Positions 1-11,690 of a stretch of DNA of 64,000 nucleotides are shown piece after piece. Position numbers and translations under genes: made by a program. The stretch lies in NCBI GenBank assembly GCA_018806985.1, contig JADANN010000388.1:496001-560000 (forward strand), written 5' to 3'. The notes under the pieces were generated by a model. The model was not told the DNA's origin. It saw nothing but the letters and a program-made list of their open reading frames with translations, and ran no database searches. Source of the DNA: Angiostrongylus vasorum (taxonomy: Eukaryota; Nematoda; Chromadorea; Rhabditida; Metastrongylidae). The stretch's first letter is position 1, and the number at the start of each line of letters is the position of its first letter.

Positions 1-1285
1 TTGCACTTCCATTCGCTGACAAGCTAACGCGAAGGCTATTACCAAACATATGTTTGGTTAAAAATATTAAATTGTATAGTATTACAATAGCATTCTTAGT
101 GTGGTCCGAGTCGTTGTGCTTGTTCCTCTGGAAAAGTCGAAGACTTCGAGATGTTGGTCGAATGAAGGTTTGTGAATAAAGGCTCAAAGTGCTTTACCTT
201 GAAATTGTGGTTTAGAGTGTTCCTTCCTATCGAACTTCGAAATACAGCAATTCTTTCATATCCGCAATAAGATCAACTGATCTCAGATCCGTTCGAGAAT
301 TACACCTGGGGGCTCTATTGAAAGTAAAGCAATGTTTAACGCAGTCATGGAAAGAACCTACTTTATTTGACCACCTTTTGAAGAAACCTATTTCGTTCGG
401 CTACATTTCAACAAACAAAGAAAAAACAACGGTTAAACAGAAAAAACTGTTGTCGGTGAAAGCGGTGACGATGGCAGAGTTGATGACATGCATGCCATCT
501 CTTTCGTTTGCAGCCCTCCACGTGCACCTGCGCACCAAAACCAATTTGCTCAACTGCCACACAAACAGTGCTGTAATAGCAAGAAATTCCTATTGTTAAT
601 GATTTACTGTATATTTGTTCATCTAACAACACACTGTCTTTTCTGTGTAGAAAATTCATACAATTTAGCGAAGTCCGAAGCGACGTCAAACGTGCAAATA
701 TCTTCATTGCGTATGGTTACAAGGTCACAGAGTTCGGCACCGAAAATGTTCTTTGTCGCTAATAATTGTTCCACGTGCCTAAACAACCCTGGCAAAACCT
801 TTTGAACATTGGTGCTAGTAATTCCCTTATCAGAAAAATTTCCTGCTAGCAGTACGAAAGTAAATCACCTAGTGATATACGTTCTTCAGGTTCTTCAGGA
901 TCCGCATAGAATGTCCTAGAAATCACTAACCTGTTATCGGTCCAGTGTTGCTTTGTTCTTCGAAGAAATGAGAACGCTTCCAACCTAGCACAAGCAAGGG
1001 TCTATGTCGAAGCCATTCGGTGAAGTTGTTTTCATTATGAATCTTTTGCTCATTAAGAATGTTTCAGTGACATCCGAAGCTCCTCTCTATTGTTTCCTAG
1101 TCATTAATTTTCTCTACAGAATTCGAAAACCGTTAAGAGAATTGACTAAAAGCTGACTTCATGAAGGTGGTAACTCACCCAAAGTATGATTGTATAAAAC
1201 CATTCTCACGTTTCAGCTGAAAGCATTTTTTCTAATTGTGCATCCTTTGGTTTTGATCGTAACTAATTGCTGCATACCCTTCCCT

Positions 1286-1288
<3 letters not shown>
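1..1288. other. Left flank, no gene recognised
   Basis: Several short open frames occur here, but none shows a recognisable domain, a signal peptide with a following exon, or similarity to another part of the window. The only structure I could support is the conserved upstream block at 430-720, listed separately. No astacin exon 1 could be found between that block and the window edge. Confidence 0.5.
430..720 (-). promoter_or_regulatory. Conserved astacin-upstream block (orphan copy)
   Basis: This stretch resembles the sequence lying 140-400 bases upstream of exon 1 in A3 (47,990-48,250), A2' (33,200-33,460, mirrored upstream of A2) and A5 (36,720-36,970). Shared landmarks in order are a GGTGACGATGGC-like word, a run around CAAACAGTnnTGTAATAGC, and GTGTAGAAAATTC followed by a degenerate segment. 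Its orientation matches a minus-strand gene, but no exon 1 follows within the available 400 bases. It may be a conserved promoter or 5' region of the astacin family, or merely part of an old segmental duplication. Regulatory function is an inference. Confidence 0.4.
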
Positions 1289-1380
<92 letters not shown>

Positions 1381-1383
1381 TGC

Positions 1384-1454
<71 letters not shown>

Positions 1455-1473
1455 TGCGGTGTGTGTGTGTGTG
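1289..1473. repeat. (GT)n microsatellite
   Basis: About 185 bases of nearly pure GT dinucleotide, interrupted by GGTGCTTT near 1,380 and GGTGCGG near 1,455. The Cys-Val and Thr-His open frames predicted across it are artefacts of the repeat. It lies directly beside the 3' end of the LINE relic. Confidence 0.97.
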
Positions 1474-1484
1474 TGCTCTGAAAC

Positions 1485-2670
1485 AAGGGATAGTCTTAGC
1501 AACGTGCTTTCGACTGCTCGTTCAATAACACTGGGTGGTTTTTTCATTTTGCTTACATAGCCACCGACACAGTGCTTTGTGACGCATACGTTAAGGAAGC
1601 GAGAATCGTGGAGTCCGAAAGGTGGGCACGGAGTCAGGTGTTCTTTGCTCTCTTCACTATATCTTCGATATTCGTGAACGCTCCCCAAGCCTTCGTTCTG
1701 CTCAACTCTGGAGCAAAGTCATTCATCATGTTGATTTCCCGACTTAGGGTTGACGTAACTGTTGTAGCATTCGGAGATCTGCATTCCGTTGAGCGTGAAC
1801 TGGGCAGAAGAAACCAATGCGTTCTTCACGAACATCGAAGACCAATTTTTTTTTGCAGGGGTTTATGAAGGTTGGCAAGCATTCGTACCGCTTGGCTAAT
1901 GTTTGGTGTTATAAGAATGGTGTTACCAGCAAAGCGAAGATGGTGTGATTTCCAACCATCTATTTTTATTCCTACATAGCCCCATTCCAATGTTGGCAAA
2001 ACGTTCTCGAAGGTACCGGTAAATAATTTTGGCAAGATGGTATCGTCTTATCTAACCACTGTTTTGACGTCGATGTTAATATCATTGTAGAACGATGATA
2101 TCTTGAATTTTTTTGGCTTATTATTTAATGCCTACTCTTGTTAACGGCAGGGTGTATTGCGAAATATAACTTCAATAATGCTGAGGTGGTGAACGCGTTA
2201 CTCTCCGGAAAGGACAATAGAGCAATCGTTCCCCACCGCAGATACCTGCGGTCCGGGGTTTTGCAAGTATCTCAGCATCATTGATGATATCTTGGTTGCA
2301 AAATTTTTACAGCTCACGAGGAGCCTTCATATACTGAGTAGGGGAATCCCTGACTATCCAGCGCTTCCACAACTGCTTTTATCTCATCAAAATCAAAACC
2401 TTTCTTTAAATCGATGAAATTGAGACAAAGCGTTCTTTTGTACTCTTGCAATGCTTCAATGAGTCTTGTTATCGTGTGAATGCGGCCCGTGGTACATCCT
2501 TCTGGAAACCCTGTTTGCTCACATGGCTGTCCTTCGTCCAGTGCTCTGTCACTCCTGTTTAGGACGATTCCAGTGAAGAGTTTGTAGACCTATCCTTCTA
2601 GAATAACAGCACGATCTCGCTGTTTTTCCACTGAGTACCATTCTTACATTCAGCGAGACAAATCGTTCAA
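1485..2670 (-). pseudogene. LINE retrotransposon relic (reverse transcriptase to C-terminus)
   Basis: Read on the minus strand, 2,650-2,290 encodes a decayed reverse transcriptase segment resembling the one at 54,132-54,392: an EQPCEQ-like block, then HTITRLIEAL, and a following FIDLKK-type block. The next segment, 2,060-1,826, encodes PKLFTGTFENVLPTLEW and a FAGN remnant where the FADD catalytic motif is expected. The C-terminal region reads SVIERAVES near 1,520. A repeat A copy (2,110-2,290) splits the palm. Frameshifts and loss of the catalytic aspartates show a dead copy. The family is a non-LTR element of the kind common in hookworm genomes; I cannot assign the clade from sequence alone. 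Confidence 0.75.
2110..2290. repeat. Repeat A, foldback form, nested in LINE
   Basis: It starts with the tail of repeat A (TTATTTAATGCCTACTC, then GGGTGTATTGCGAAATATAAC, then a CTGAG word) and continues directly into the opposite-orientation half (GTGGTGAACGCGTTACTC, TTCCCCACCGCAGA, GTATCTCAGCATCA). The two halves face each other. It interrupts the LINE reverse transcriptase and so inserted after it. Confidence 0.7.
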
Positions 2671-3877
2671 AAAACTGTGGAAGGAACCTTAAAATTATTC
2701 GATAATTTCCATAAAACCAACTAGATTAAATAGTTTTTTCTCCTATTAATATGTACCAATGTGGTGGAGGTGTTCTTATGTAACCATTCCGACCTCTGAG
2801 GACTCATTCCCTGAATAAAATTACCGAATCTGAGAAAAGTCCTGCATATCCATTCCGAGTAGAGTTTAAAAATAAATCAATGCTCCTGTAAGAAATTTGC
2901 TGCAACCTAATCGTGGAACCAAAAGCAAACAGCCGATAAGGAAGTATGAATGAAGTAAAAGAAAAATGAAAAAGAAACCGGTATTTCAGTCAATATCAAA
3001 ACAGCATGGGTAACCTTCTAGCTTCTATAAGACAAATATTGTTGCTCGAAAAAATGCTTAGCTGACGTTTTCAATTTTCATGCTCAATTCCTCACTACAT
3101 CATGGCCAACATCAGAGTACTTCGTTGCTTCTGTGTAGAGGATATTGAAAGCATCCCTTCTTTTTATCAGTTTTGAAAGACGCGCATTCCTTCTGGAAAC
3201 GAAAAAACGTTTATTTTTCAGCTCTAGTGATCGTCGTAAAAGACACAGCATGTTGTCCATAATGACTAAAACCGTTAGGGAGTTTGCTAATTTAAGATTT
3301 TGCTGCTTATGCCTCACTTTATATGGCTTTTAAAGCAGAGATCGAACTTTCGTCCAACGGTGTAATATGCAACGAACAGTATAGTTGGTCTCATTCAAAG
3401 TACACATCGCAATCCTACGATACTTGCTATCTTTGGATCAGATTTTTATATAATAACAGTCGCCTGTCAAACATCTCGAATGAACGACCAGACATTTTTC
3501 GGCATAAGATGACAGCCTCTAAAATCCGCCGTAATCCCTTTTAAGCAATTTTTTTATTTTATGTACTTTAGTAACATTTTATTGCCAATGATTCGTTCAA
3601 TAACCACCTTGCATATAATAAACATGATTTGGAAGGAAATTCATTGCCTTAAGTGTTTCGACTGTCCACTTTTTTTCCAGGTGTCGCGCAGTTGTTATAT
3701 TTATCCTGCAGTACACATTTGCTCTTTGGATCAATTCCGTGCCTCTCTGGAGTAACCAAGCCACTCATCCCTTGGAGTCGGCAAACTAGTGTTACACTCG
3801 TATGGGAAGATAAACGCCCTGATTAGGTAAATCGATCAGCCCCGATAAATCATTTTTATGAGCCAATTATGCATTTA
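2671..3877. other. Intergenic, nothing recognised
   Basis: AT-rich sequence with short, unconvincing open frames. I saw no coding similarity to the rest of the window and no tandem or inverted repeat. Confidence 0.45.
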
Positions 3878-4190
3878 TAGGGATCATGGCGCAGAAATTA
3901 GTGGTGCGGTCCATCAGGAATGAGGTTAGTGGTTCGACACCCTCCACAGCAGTCTCCTCCAATCCACTTGGGAGAAGCCTTAGTTCGGCTATCTCCAGGA
4001 TTGCAAGAACAGTCAACTTGACCAACATTTTATGATATTCATGAAAAAAGACGAAATCCTCAAGCAGCAGCCGAAACAATGTATGAAACGTTCGCGGACC
4101 TTTGCCGACGATGAATGTGAGGAAAAGGAATTGAATGCAAGAAGTACTGGGATTCGCACAGCAGACGTGAGGGGTTAATGTAAAAAACTA
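3878..4190 (+). repeat. SINE-2 copy (tRNA-derived)
   Basis: The head resembles a tRNA: an A-box-like ATGGCGCAGAAATTAGTGG at about 3,883 and a B-box-like GTGGTTCGACACCC near 3,930. The body has the family landmarks ATCCTCAAGCAGCAGCCGAA, a GACGATGAATG word, a GAATTGAATGCAAG-like word and the tail GGGATTCGCACAGCAGACGT. Other copies are at 15,195-15,515, 39,040-39,385 and 52,986-53,300 (all minus) and several fragments. RNA polymerase III transcription of the family is inferred from the boxes. Confidence 0.7.
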
Positions 4191-4371
4191 CTTTTTAACA
4201 AAATCGATTGCATGACCAAGTCACGGTGATGTTGGAGATCTCCAAACGCTGTATCTCGATTTTGATCTATCCTTTTAACTAAGGCATAGGCTCCAGTAAA
4301 GAGGGTCCTTAAATTGAAGTTTGTAAGCAGTCCCTTGTAGCGGTTCAAGAGTAATTTTGACTTATTATTGC

Positions 4372-4490
4372 AAGAACAGTCAACTTGGCCAACATTTTAT
4401 GATATTCATGAAGAAGGACAATAGCGCGTTCGTTCCCCACCGCAGACACCTGCGGTCCGGAGTTTTGCAAATATCTCAGCATCATTAAAG
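4372..4490 (+). repeat. SINE-2 and repeat A fragments
   Basis: 4,372-4,423 repeats the body segment of the SINE-2 copy at 3,998-4,045. It runs directly into a repeat A half (GACAATAGCGCGTTCGTTCC, CTGCGGTCCGGAGTTTTGC, AATATCTCAGCATCATT). Confidence 0.7.
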
Positions 4491-5040
4491 GTTCAAGAGT
4501 AATTGAGATGTCGTGCCATCTCGAAATGATTAAGAAAAATCCACTGCGATACGGATGGTTCAGACCTTCAAGATTGAACGCTCTAATTCAGTATCAACAC
4601 TCATGAACAACGTATAACATGAAATGTTTTTGGTAATGACGTCGGTTGTGAAGAAACCATGCACAGACTCTCTGCACAGAACGGGCAATCTGTTCTCTAA
4701 TAACCAAGTAGTACTAAATCATCGGAAAGGAGAAATCCTGACTATTGAAACAAAAACATCGATTGTCTGCCAGCTGGGTAAATTCGCTGTGATTGAATTG
4801 CTTATAAAATTAATATTGGACAAGAATATCATTAATACCGGAATCACCATCAGTATCACCACCACCATCACCATCACCATCACCATCACCAACACTATCA
4901 CCATAACCATCACCATCACCATCACCACCAACACCGCCACCGCCACCACTACCACCAATTGCTACAGCTGTTTCCTTCACCTTCCTTCCTTAATCGTCTT
5001 TAAGGAATAAGAGCATTTATAAAGCACTTTAAACATTTAG
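4491..5040. other. Intergenic with CAC/CAT microsatellite
   Basis: No gene is recognised. From about 4,846 to 4,955 there is an imperfect ATCACC/ACCATC tandem tract that gives artefactual Thr/Ile-rich frames on one strand and Val/Met-rich frames on the other. Confidence 0.7.
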
Positions 5041-6640
5041 AATTTGCAAAATATTTGCGATCCAAATCAAAAAGCCGTGAAAATCATTGTGAGAAAATTT
5101 CCGAATCGTATTAAATATTGAAAAGGTTTGAATATTCTATTCAACCACTTTGCTCTGTACTAAACACTCGGAAGAAACGACAAAACGACAAGATCTATGT
5201 AAATTTTCGAAACAAAACCAGAGTAGATTAAGTGTCTTTAGATCCTCACAGTACTAAATATCTATCAAGTAAGCAGTTTTTGTTAGATGCGTTAATATAT
5301 ACTTGATACTTGACACTTGAATGGCCCGTCCTCACGGATTGTGAGAGCACCAGTATAATCTCCATTTTTCGGAGTTTTGCTGGTTAAGCCACTGTGGTTC
5401 CCTGGAGTTCCGAGATCAGCCTGGCCAAAGTCTACCCCCAGGTCGTCACCAACACAGGCAGTCGCCGCAGTTGTAGGTAGATCAGAGTGACATTTGTCAC
5501 CATTCGATTTGCTTGGTACCAGGACAGTGACGGATCCTAGTATTGGTTTACTCTTAGCTGAGCTTCCTAATGCGAAATGCCGGGCTCCTCAGCTTGGGAG
5601 ACCCTGCCAGGGGATGAATCCTCCCCTGTACATCGCAGTCCGACACCCAGATACCTCCCACGCCCGACGAGACGGTAAGCCATTGGGATGGTCTTAAGAT
5701 ATATCAGTAATAAATCAAGACTAGTAACAAAAAAATGCAACGCTAAGTGGGCTAAGAGTGGTGCAACGATTAGACAATGCCGGAAACTTTTGTACAATTG
5801 TTTTTCATATTGGTTCAAAGAGGAGCGTTTTACTGGCCAGAGATGTCTTTGCTTGCTTGTTTGATCCTGTGTCTCGAACGAAGCAAGCGGTCATCTTTCC
5901 TCAATCAGCATGTTGCTAGAGTGCTTGTCTGAAAGGACAAGAACACTAACCTAAAACACTAGTAGCAGCCATGACCCAAACTCTAGACCTAATATGCATT
6001 CAACCACCTATACCTCGTTTAATGGATTTTAGCTCATCTCTGATGGATTGATCCACCGCCGAGCATATCATATTTATTCTCCATCTGCTAAATCTGAGGA
6101 TTTAGGAATGAAAATCACTTTATTACTCGCAAGCATGGCAGTAGTGGCCCATTGTTACATGCCTGATTTTATTCAATGAATTAAATGGCTTTTCCTTTAC
6201 TCGTCAGGATGATCAGAAGAAAGAAAATGCCAAGCAGGCTAATTGGAAGGTAATGAGCCATTTGATGCCATTTACATCTGGAATCCATAAACGTCTGAAT
6301 TGAGAATCATCGCCTATTCTTCATTTCTCCACAAGGTCTTTTTTCAGTGTAATTTGAACGTTGATAAAGGATCTGAGATCGTATGAAAGCAATTCTTGAT
6401 TTTACGTCTGTCGGCATTCCAGGCATTGCTTTCAGTGGATCGCAGTGAAATCGAGGATTACGACCCATACAGAGAGAAATGGTCATTCAAAATCAATTCT
6501 GAACGACGCACTAGAGAAATTCTGTTCCAAAGTGACATCGTTCTAACGGAGTAACGTACTACTAGAAAATGCTTGACATGTGGAAGTTCTACTAGTGTTA
6601 TGCTGGGTTGTATTCAGGAGACAAGCTGAAGAAATCTTAG
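5040..6640 (+). repeat. Segmental duplication shared with the palindrome spacer
   Basis: This region aligns by eye with 25,690-26,860 over most of its length. Shared landmarks include TTGCAAAATATTT at the start, TTTGATCCTGTGTCTCG, TCTCTGATGGATTGATCCA, a GATTTAGGAATGAAA/CATTTAGGAATGAAA start context for exon 1, and an exon 2 containing GTGGATCGCAG. The copy here has an extra repeat C (5,310-5,700). Divergence is far greater than between the palindrome arms, so this is the older event. Confidence 0.8.
5310..5700 (+). repeat. Repeat C copy
   Basis: About 390 bases beginning GACACTTGAATGGCCCGTCC and ending near GACGGTAAGCCATTGGGA. Other copies: 7,480-7,800 (-), 11,435-11,690 (-), 37,470-37,845 (+) and 53,300-53,700 (+). 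Shared words include TGGTTCCCTGGAGT, TCAGCCTGGCCAAAGTCT and GTACATCGCAGTCCGACACC. No coding potential or terminal repeat is obvious, so its class is unknown. Confidence 0.75.
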
Positions 6641-6954
6641 GAGACGTAGAAGGCAGCGCTCGTACAAAAAGGCAGGTGTTAAAGAACTTCACCATTCCAA
6701 ACTCGCCATGGAAGAACGGCGTTCCTTACACTTTTAACACGACAGGTTGGTTTTAGAGAAAAAGCGCTTCATAAACAGTTCGATAAGTTGTAAATTCTCC
6801 CTTTCGGCCACTTCGGAATGACAACGCTTCATGTATTAGGTGGATCTCTAGCAAAGGAAAAAAACAGGGCATGAGCTTTCAAATCGATCGTCATTTAACC
6901 TCGGTAGTAGTAATAACATCTTCTAGGACTGTTAAACTGACACGAACTTGATAG

Positions 6955-7110
6955 ATAGATTTATTCGGCTATTGTTTCTAAGTCTTCGTCTTCACCAGAG
7001 CCGATGACCCGAGTCGATGGTCCACAGATATTCGCCTTCTCGATGTGTCGTCTTCGCCGTGGTCCCGAGGGCGGGTATTTTCAGGCGAACACCACTTCAA
7101 AGAGTCAAGC
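6955..7110 (-). repeat. Decayed retroelement end, Penelope-like type 2
   Basis: The sequence TTATTCGGCTATTGTTTC followed by AAGTCTTCGTCTTCACCAGAG resembles 12,330-12,480 and 38,100-38,390. On the minus strand these read CTGGTGAAGACGAAGAC, then GAAAC, then GCCGAATAAA. The layout resembles the PLE1/PLE2 ends (CTCTGAGGA, short stem, GAAACGTCAGC), so this may be the end of a second Penelope-like family. The copy is degenerate. Confidence 0.35.
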
Positions 7111-7479
7111 TCAACCGGCAGCGCTCTTTTAAACCGTATGACTGTTGTTGATACTACTAACCGTTGACAATAATTCCTTTTTCAAAAACAAAGCAAAGTA
7201 CAGGAATGGGTTAAGGCTTGAATGATGGAAGAAAAATAAACAACGAGTTGCAGTAAAGATAAACAAAATGGCAACAAATGGAGAGAATGAATAACGGCTT
7301 TTTCTCAAGAAGACCACGATGTACGAAGATGGCGAAACACGAGATATAAAGTATGATAAAACTTATACTAAGCCGAAGATGTTATGCTTTTTGATGAGTC
7401 GATATGAGATTGTAATAAGAAAAAGTTTATTGGAATGTTTGGCAATTAACTGCAGGATTCGTAGATTTATTATTTTTTG

Positions 7480-7800
7480 CATGCTGTTTTAGCAAACCTC
7501 CCTAACGGTTTATCGCCCTATCGTGGTTGGGAGGTGTTCCTGGGTGTCAAACTGCGATGTACATCAAAGAGATTCATCCCCACAGCAGGGTCTCCTAAGC
7601 TGAGAAGGAGTTCGGCGTTTCCATCAGTAAGCCCAGAGTAAACCAGTACCAGGATCCACCACCGTCCTGGTGTCAAACTAGTCGCGTGGTGGCTAATCCC
7701 CCTGTGATCCATTAAAATGCCGACGATCTGTGTGACCTGGGGCGGACTTTGGCCAGGCTGACCTCGGTACTCCAGGGAAGCCATAATGGTTAAATCGACA
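7480..7800 (-). repeat. Repeat C copy within A1 intron
   Basis: Reverse-oriented relative to 5,310-5,700: it starts GGTTTATCGCCCTATCGTGG and contains GGGAGGTGTTCCTGGGTGTC and TGACCTCGGTACTCCAGGGA. It lies in the long intron between exons 3 and 4 of A1. Confidence 0.75.
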
Positions 7801-8039
7801 AAACTCCGAAAAATCGAGATTATGCTGGAGCCCGCGCAACCAGAGAGGACGGGTTGTCCAAGTGTCCAAGTGTTTTAGCAACATTTTTCTTCGGGTGATG
7901 TACTACAATATATCAAGGCCAAGCCTCATTCTGCGCATTCGCTCCGTAGAACTGAGTTACAATATAATTTTTGCTTTGACCTAGTTCTCACTTTAGAATT
8001 TTAAGTGTCTAAGCAGCAATTTCGACAAATCTTCTTCTA

Positions 8040-8560
8040 TATGCAGGCAAGAAAGTGTTAACGATTGCACGATGCAAAATTGGCTTTGAAAATCTCCTCA
8101 TGAGCAATTCGATGTTGAAGATGAGGAAGATCGTGAACACCTTTTTGTTAATGGCGGCGACAAAATGAAGGTTTTGATGGGAGAAAATGCATGCACATTC
8201 GTTCGAGAGCTCGTAGAAGAACTCGGTGCAAGTGCTCTGCTGTTTCGAAGCATGTCAAGAGTATTTGAAAGCTGGAAACACTCGACAAATGGATTCCGCC
8301 CGAATTGGTAAAGCGTTGCAGTGCTAACACGCGGGAATACATCGCATAAAAGACGATGAAAATTTAAAGGAGTTGAGCAGCGAAATTCCGTCAGATACAT
8401 CACACTCGCTGACCTCTTGCCTAGCGACTACCATTTCTCCAAGCTCGACAGCTTCCTACGGGGAAAAGACTTAGAGACAAGGTCAAGCATGGAAATGCCT
8501 TTGGACCAAGATTCCAGAGTTCAGCTCAGTTGGAATATGCAAAATAAATAAAAAAATATT
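8040..8560 (+). pseudogene. Mariner-family transposase relic
   Basis: Plus-strand frames give pieces typical of mariner transposases. Near 8,110 is FDVEDEEDRE (usually FDVEDEERSGRP), then DKMKVLMGENACTFVRELVE near 8,160, matching the linker and second helix-turn-helix. Near 8,410 is LADLLPSDYHFSKLDSFLRG, matching the C-terminal region with the last catalytic aspartate (SDYH). The middle of the catalytic domain is missing, and stops and frameshifts interrupt the rest. I did not find terminal inverted repeats. It sits in the long A1 intron. The mariner assignment is established family knowledge; the loss of function is directly visible. Confidence 0.8.
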
Positions 8561-10349
8561 TAGAAAACAGGATAGAAAATAAATTTGAAGTGAACAAACT
8601 TGTTTTTTCTAGGGCAGTAATGTGTAGATTCTACCAGTTTTTATTTCAATCAACGAAGTTTATTCCCAATTGGGATGTGTGACTTCAGAGAATGCAGGTT
8701 CAAGCCGCTCATTAATTTCCAAAACCTAATACATCACGATGGTAGCCGTTTTGATGGATTTCGCCCTTTTCATCTGAACTGAGTTTCTTATAGGAAATGC
8801 CTAAATTCCTAGTGGTTATTCTGTTGCTTCGTGCATTTGATTTAAGTGTTTAATTTCAGATCCTTTCGTCCAAAAAGATGTTCAAAGCGGCCGCAAAGAT
8901 TTGGGAAGACGCCACATGTATTGCCTTCGTGGAGAATAAAAGTGGTTCGTTCCAGCTCCCACATGATAGCGACGAACGGCTTTCTTACAACAACTACTTG
9001 CAGCTCACTACAAAGGTTGTCGTGGTGAAGGAATCCGGGTGTTGGTCGAGTATTGGACGGCTCGGTGGAGACCAACTATTTTCCTTGGGTGCCGGATGTG
9101 TGACGGTACGATGGGTTTATATCAAGTTCAAAAAAATAGCATATATTGTTAGTTCTTCCTTCTACTCATGCCCTTTTTTTTCTCAAATGGGCGTTTTAGG
9201 ATTGGTCAGCCGTGCATGAACTTGGCCATGTTCTCGGGCTTTTTCCACACAATGTCGCGATATGATCGCGATAACTACATTAGAATCCTCTCGAGAAACG
9301 TTCAAGTTGGTCTTCATAAAAGTGTTTATAATCGAATTTTTGAGAAGGCCGTTCTACTTGTTTAGTTACGCTTCAAGAAAGACTTCACTAAAGTGCTCAA
9401 AGATTCGCTGATGTCTATGGACTCTCGTACGATTACGGCAGTGTCATGCACTACGCGGACTTAAGGTTCGCACCAAATGCTTACAAACTTTACCATGTTT
9501 TCTATTATTATCGCATTTTCCAGTTGTTCGTCCAACAATCGGCCCACCATGATTGCAAGAGATCCTCTTTATCAAATGACGATGGGATCTGAAATGATTT
9601 CATTTTCTGATATATTCATGGTCAACGAACATCACGGATGCAATAGTAGAAATTTCAACTGTTCTACAGTAAAACTCCTTAAGAAAGAAATAACTCTAGT
9701 TCTTCAGCAAAATGCAACAAGTCCACTTCTGCCAAGTGCGCGAACGGAGGATTTCCTCATCCTCGAAACTGTTCTACATGTATATGTCCGGGTGGCTACG
9801 GTGGCCTTCTCTGTGATAGGCGGGTAAGAACAAAGTTCAGCGAAAAGAAAAGTCCGATACGAAAGTTGATTTTTCTCCAGCCACCAGGATGTGGAGAAGA
9901 TCTCATTGCGATAGCTGACAAACAACTGGTCGACATCAAACTAGGTGTTGGCTCCGGTCTCAGAGACAAGTTTGATTTTTGCAATTACATGATCACGGTA
10001 TGACTATAACACAGCATAGTCGCTAGATTTGAGTTGTACCTGCGCTCAGGCACCTGAAGGAAAGGAAATCGAGGTGGAAGTTCAGTCAATCTCTCGTGGA
10101 TTTGAGTTGTCTGGATGTCCAAAAGGTGGAGTTGAGATCAAAGCTCAAAAGGATCAGAAATTGACGGGCTACCGGTGAGCATCAGTACTTGCAGATTTCA
10201 AATTTGCTGACAGCACCACATTTTCCAGTTTTTGCTCGAAAAACGGCACCAGTGTTCCCATTGTTTCCAGTTCCAATCGCGTGCCTGTGATTGTATTCAA
10301 CAGGTTCTACACGATGGAAGCAATTTTCACCTATCGTTACGTTAATTGA

Positions 10350-11434
10350 GCTACAGCGTATTTTTCAATCGTAGCAATACTTTTCACACTAAACTTTTAC
10401 ATTCAGCAACAAAAAATATTCTACAGAAAAAACTGTCTCCAAAAGTGTTAGCGTGGCTAAATACTTTGTCACCAAGGGAAGCTGACCGACCCACTTACCG
10501 CCTCCCAATGTAATTAAAATTACCATTAAAAATGATTTTCCTTAAACAAGGCTGTTTCCGGGCAAAGTCGTCCGATTGGGAAGGGAGTCAAGCAATTTCT
10601 CTGTTGTAACATTTTTAACAATTTCATAGCTTCTTCAGGAAAGACGTCAATGGAATGCGAGTCTTTCGCTTGAGTTCCCGTGACCAGAATAATGACAGAA
10701 ATTCGACTGGCTAGCGGTCATTGCGATTTATATACATACATAGTGGTCTTGATAGGCATTCCAACCATAACATATTAAAGAAAGGCCGACGGAATCGAAG
10801 AGGAAGATGAGCAGACGGTATTAAATTGTACCGCAGAGTGGCTGAGAAGGTTATGATCAAAACGAACCTGTACAATCCAGTAAACATACTGAGCAAGGAT
10901 GATGACCCGCTCTTGTTCGCAAAAGGCAAGTTATTTTCGCTTGCATGTTACAATATTATTGGTTTGCTCATTGGACAGAAAAATAACTAGGCATTACAAT
11001 GGACGGACCTGGAAAACAGGGTGACCATGTCCTGCTATGACCAAGAAGCTAACGCGTACCTGAGTTGACTTCAGATGATGATAGTAGGAAAGTGACACGG
11101 ATTGATGAGTACAGCCAATGTCTTCTCATAAAATGTGACATTGTCGTTGCAATGACAAGATACCAACGCTCTGTAACCTCATATCGTTTCGACGGAAATT
11201 TGGTGAAAACTACGCAATAATAAAATAGTTTTCCGATTTTTTTTTCCGTTTCTTTCCCTATGCTACCTTCTCCGGAAATACCGTCTATGGTTTGCTAGGC
11301 TTGGAGCAAAAAATTATTTGACTACTTCCACTTTGAACAACCGTAACAAAGGAAGACATTCACTACTATCCCTTTAAAGTTGAAATTCCATCTAAGTGCT
11401 ACTGAACGTTTAATATTGCTTTGTCTACAGTATG
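10350..11434. other. Intergenic downstream of A1
   Basis: No recognised gene or repeat. The open frame at 10,711-10,929 on the minus strand has no domain I recognise. Confidence 0.45.
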
Positions 11435-11690
11435 ATGAATGGCCCTTCCAACGGTTTACCGCCTCATCGGGGCTGGGAGGTGTTCCTGGGTGTCGGACTA
11501 CGATGTACAGCGGGGGGATTCGTCCCCGGCAGGGTCTCCCAAGGTGAGCAGGAGTCCGGCGTTTCCATCAGGAAGCCTAGCTAAGAGTAAACCAATACCA
11601 GGATCCGCCACCGTCTTGGTATTAAAGTCGCATGGTGGCAAATCTCCCTCTGATCCACAAGGGCTGGTATATACGATAATCAGAACTAGT
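11435..11690 (-). repeat. Repeat C copy (partial)
   Basis: Starts AACGGTTTACCGCCTCATCG and GGGAGGTGTTCCTGGGTGTC, matching the reverse complement of the end of the 5,310-5,700 copy. It ends near CTGATCCACAAGGGCTG. Confidence 0.75.

Larger units (their letters stand above)
6108..10349 (+). pseudogene. Astacin metalloprotease A1 (EGF-CUB), decayed
   Basis: An astacin-family secreted zinc endopeptidase, split over about twelve exons. Exon 1 encodes a signal peptide (MKITLLLASMAVVAHC) and the propeptide start. Exon 2 (about 6,424-6,555) ends in FQSDIVLTE, matching the aspartate-switch region of propeptides. Exon 3 (about 6,619-6,746) has the RTKRQ maturation site and mature N-terminus. Catalytic exons follow: DATCIAFVEN (8,918), VKESGCWSSIGRLGGDQ (9,030), HELGHVLG (9,215), YDYGSVMHY Met-turn (9,430) and NEHHGCN (9,625). 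EGF (9,717-9,822) and CUB exons reach a TGA at 10,349. The EGF and CUB exons read open. Defects are one extra base in exon 1 near 6,174 giving an early stop, and one extra base after HELGHVLG that removes the third zinc histidine from frame. Repeat C and a mariner relic lie in the large intron. A dead or misassembled copy is likely. Confidence 0.85.

Noticed and set aside
1190..1688. Long Cys-Val and Thr-His open frames on both strands
   Set aside because: They are translations of the GT microsatellite; no protein evidence.
4624..5010. 128-codon frame rich in Thr and Ile
   Set aside because: Driven by the CAC/CAT tandem tract.
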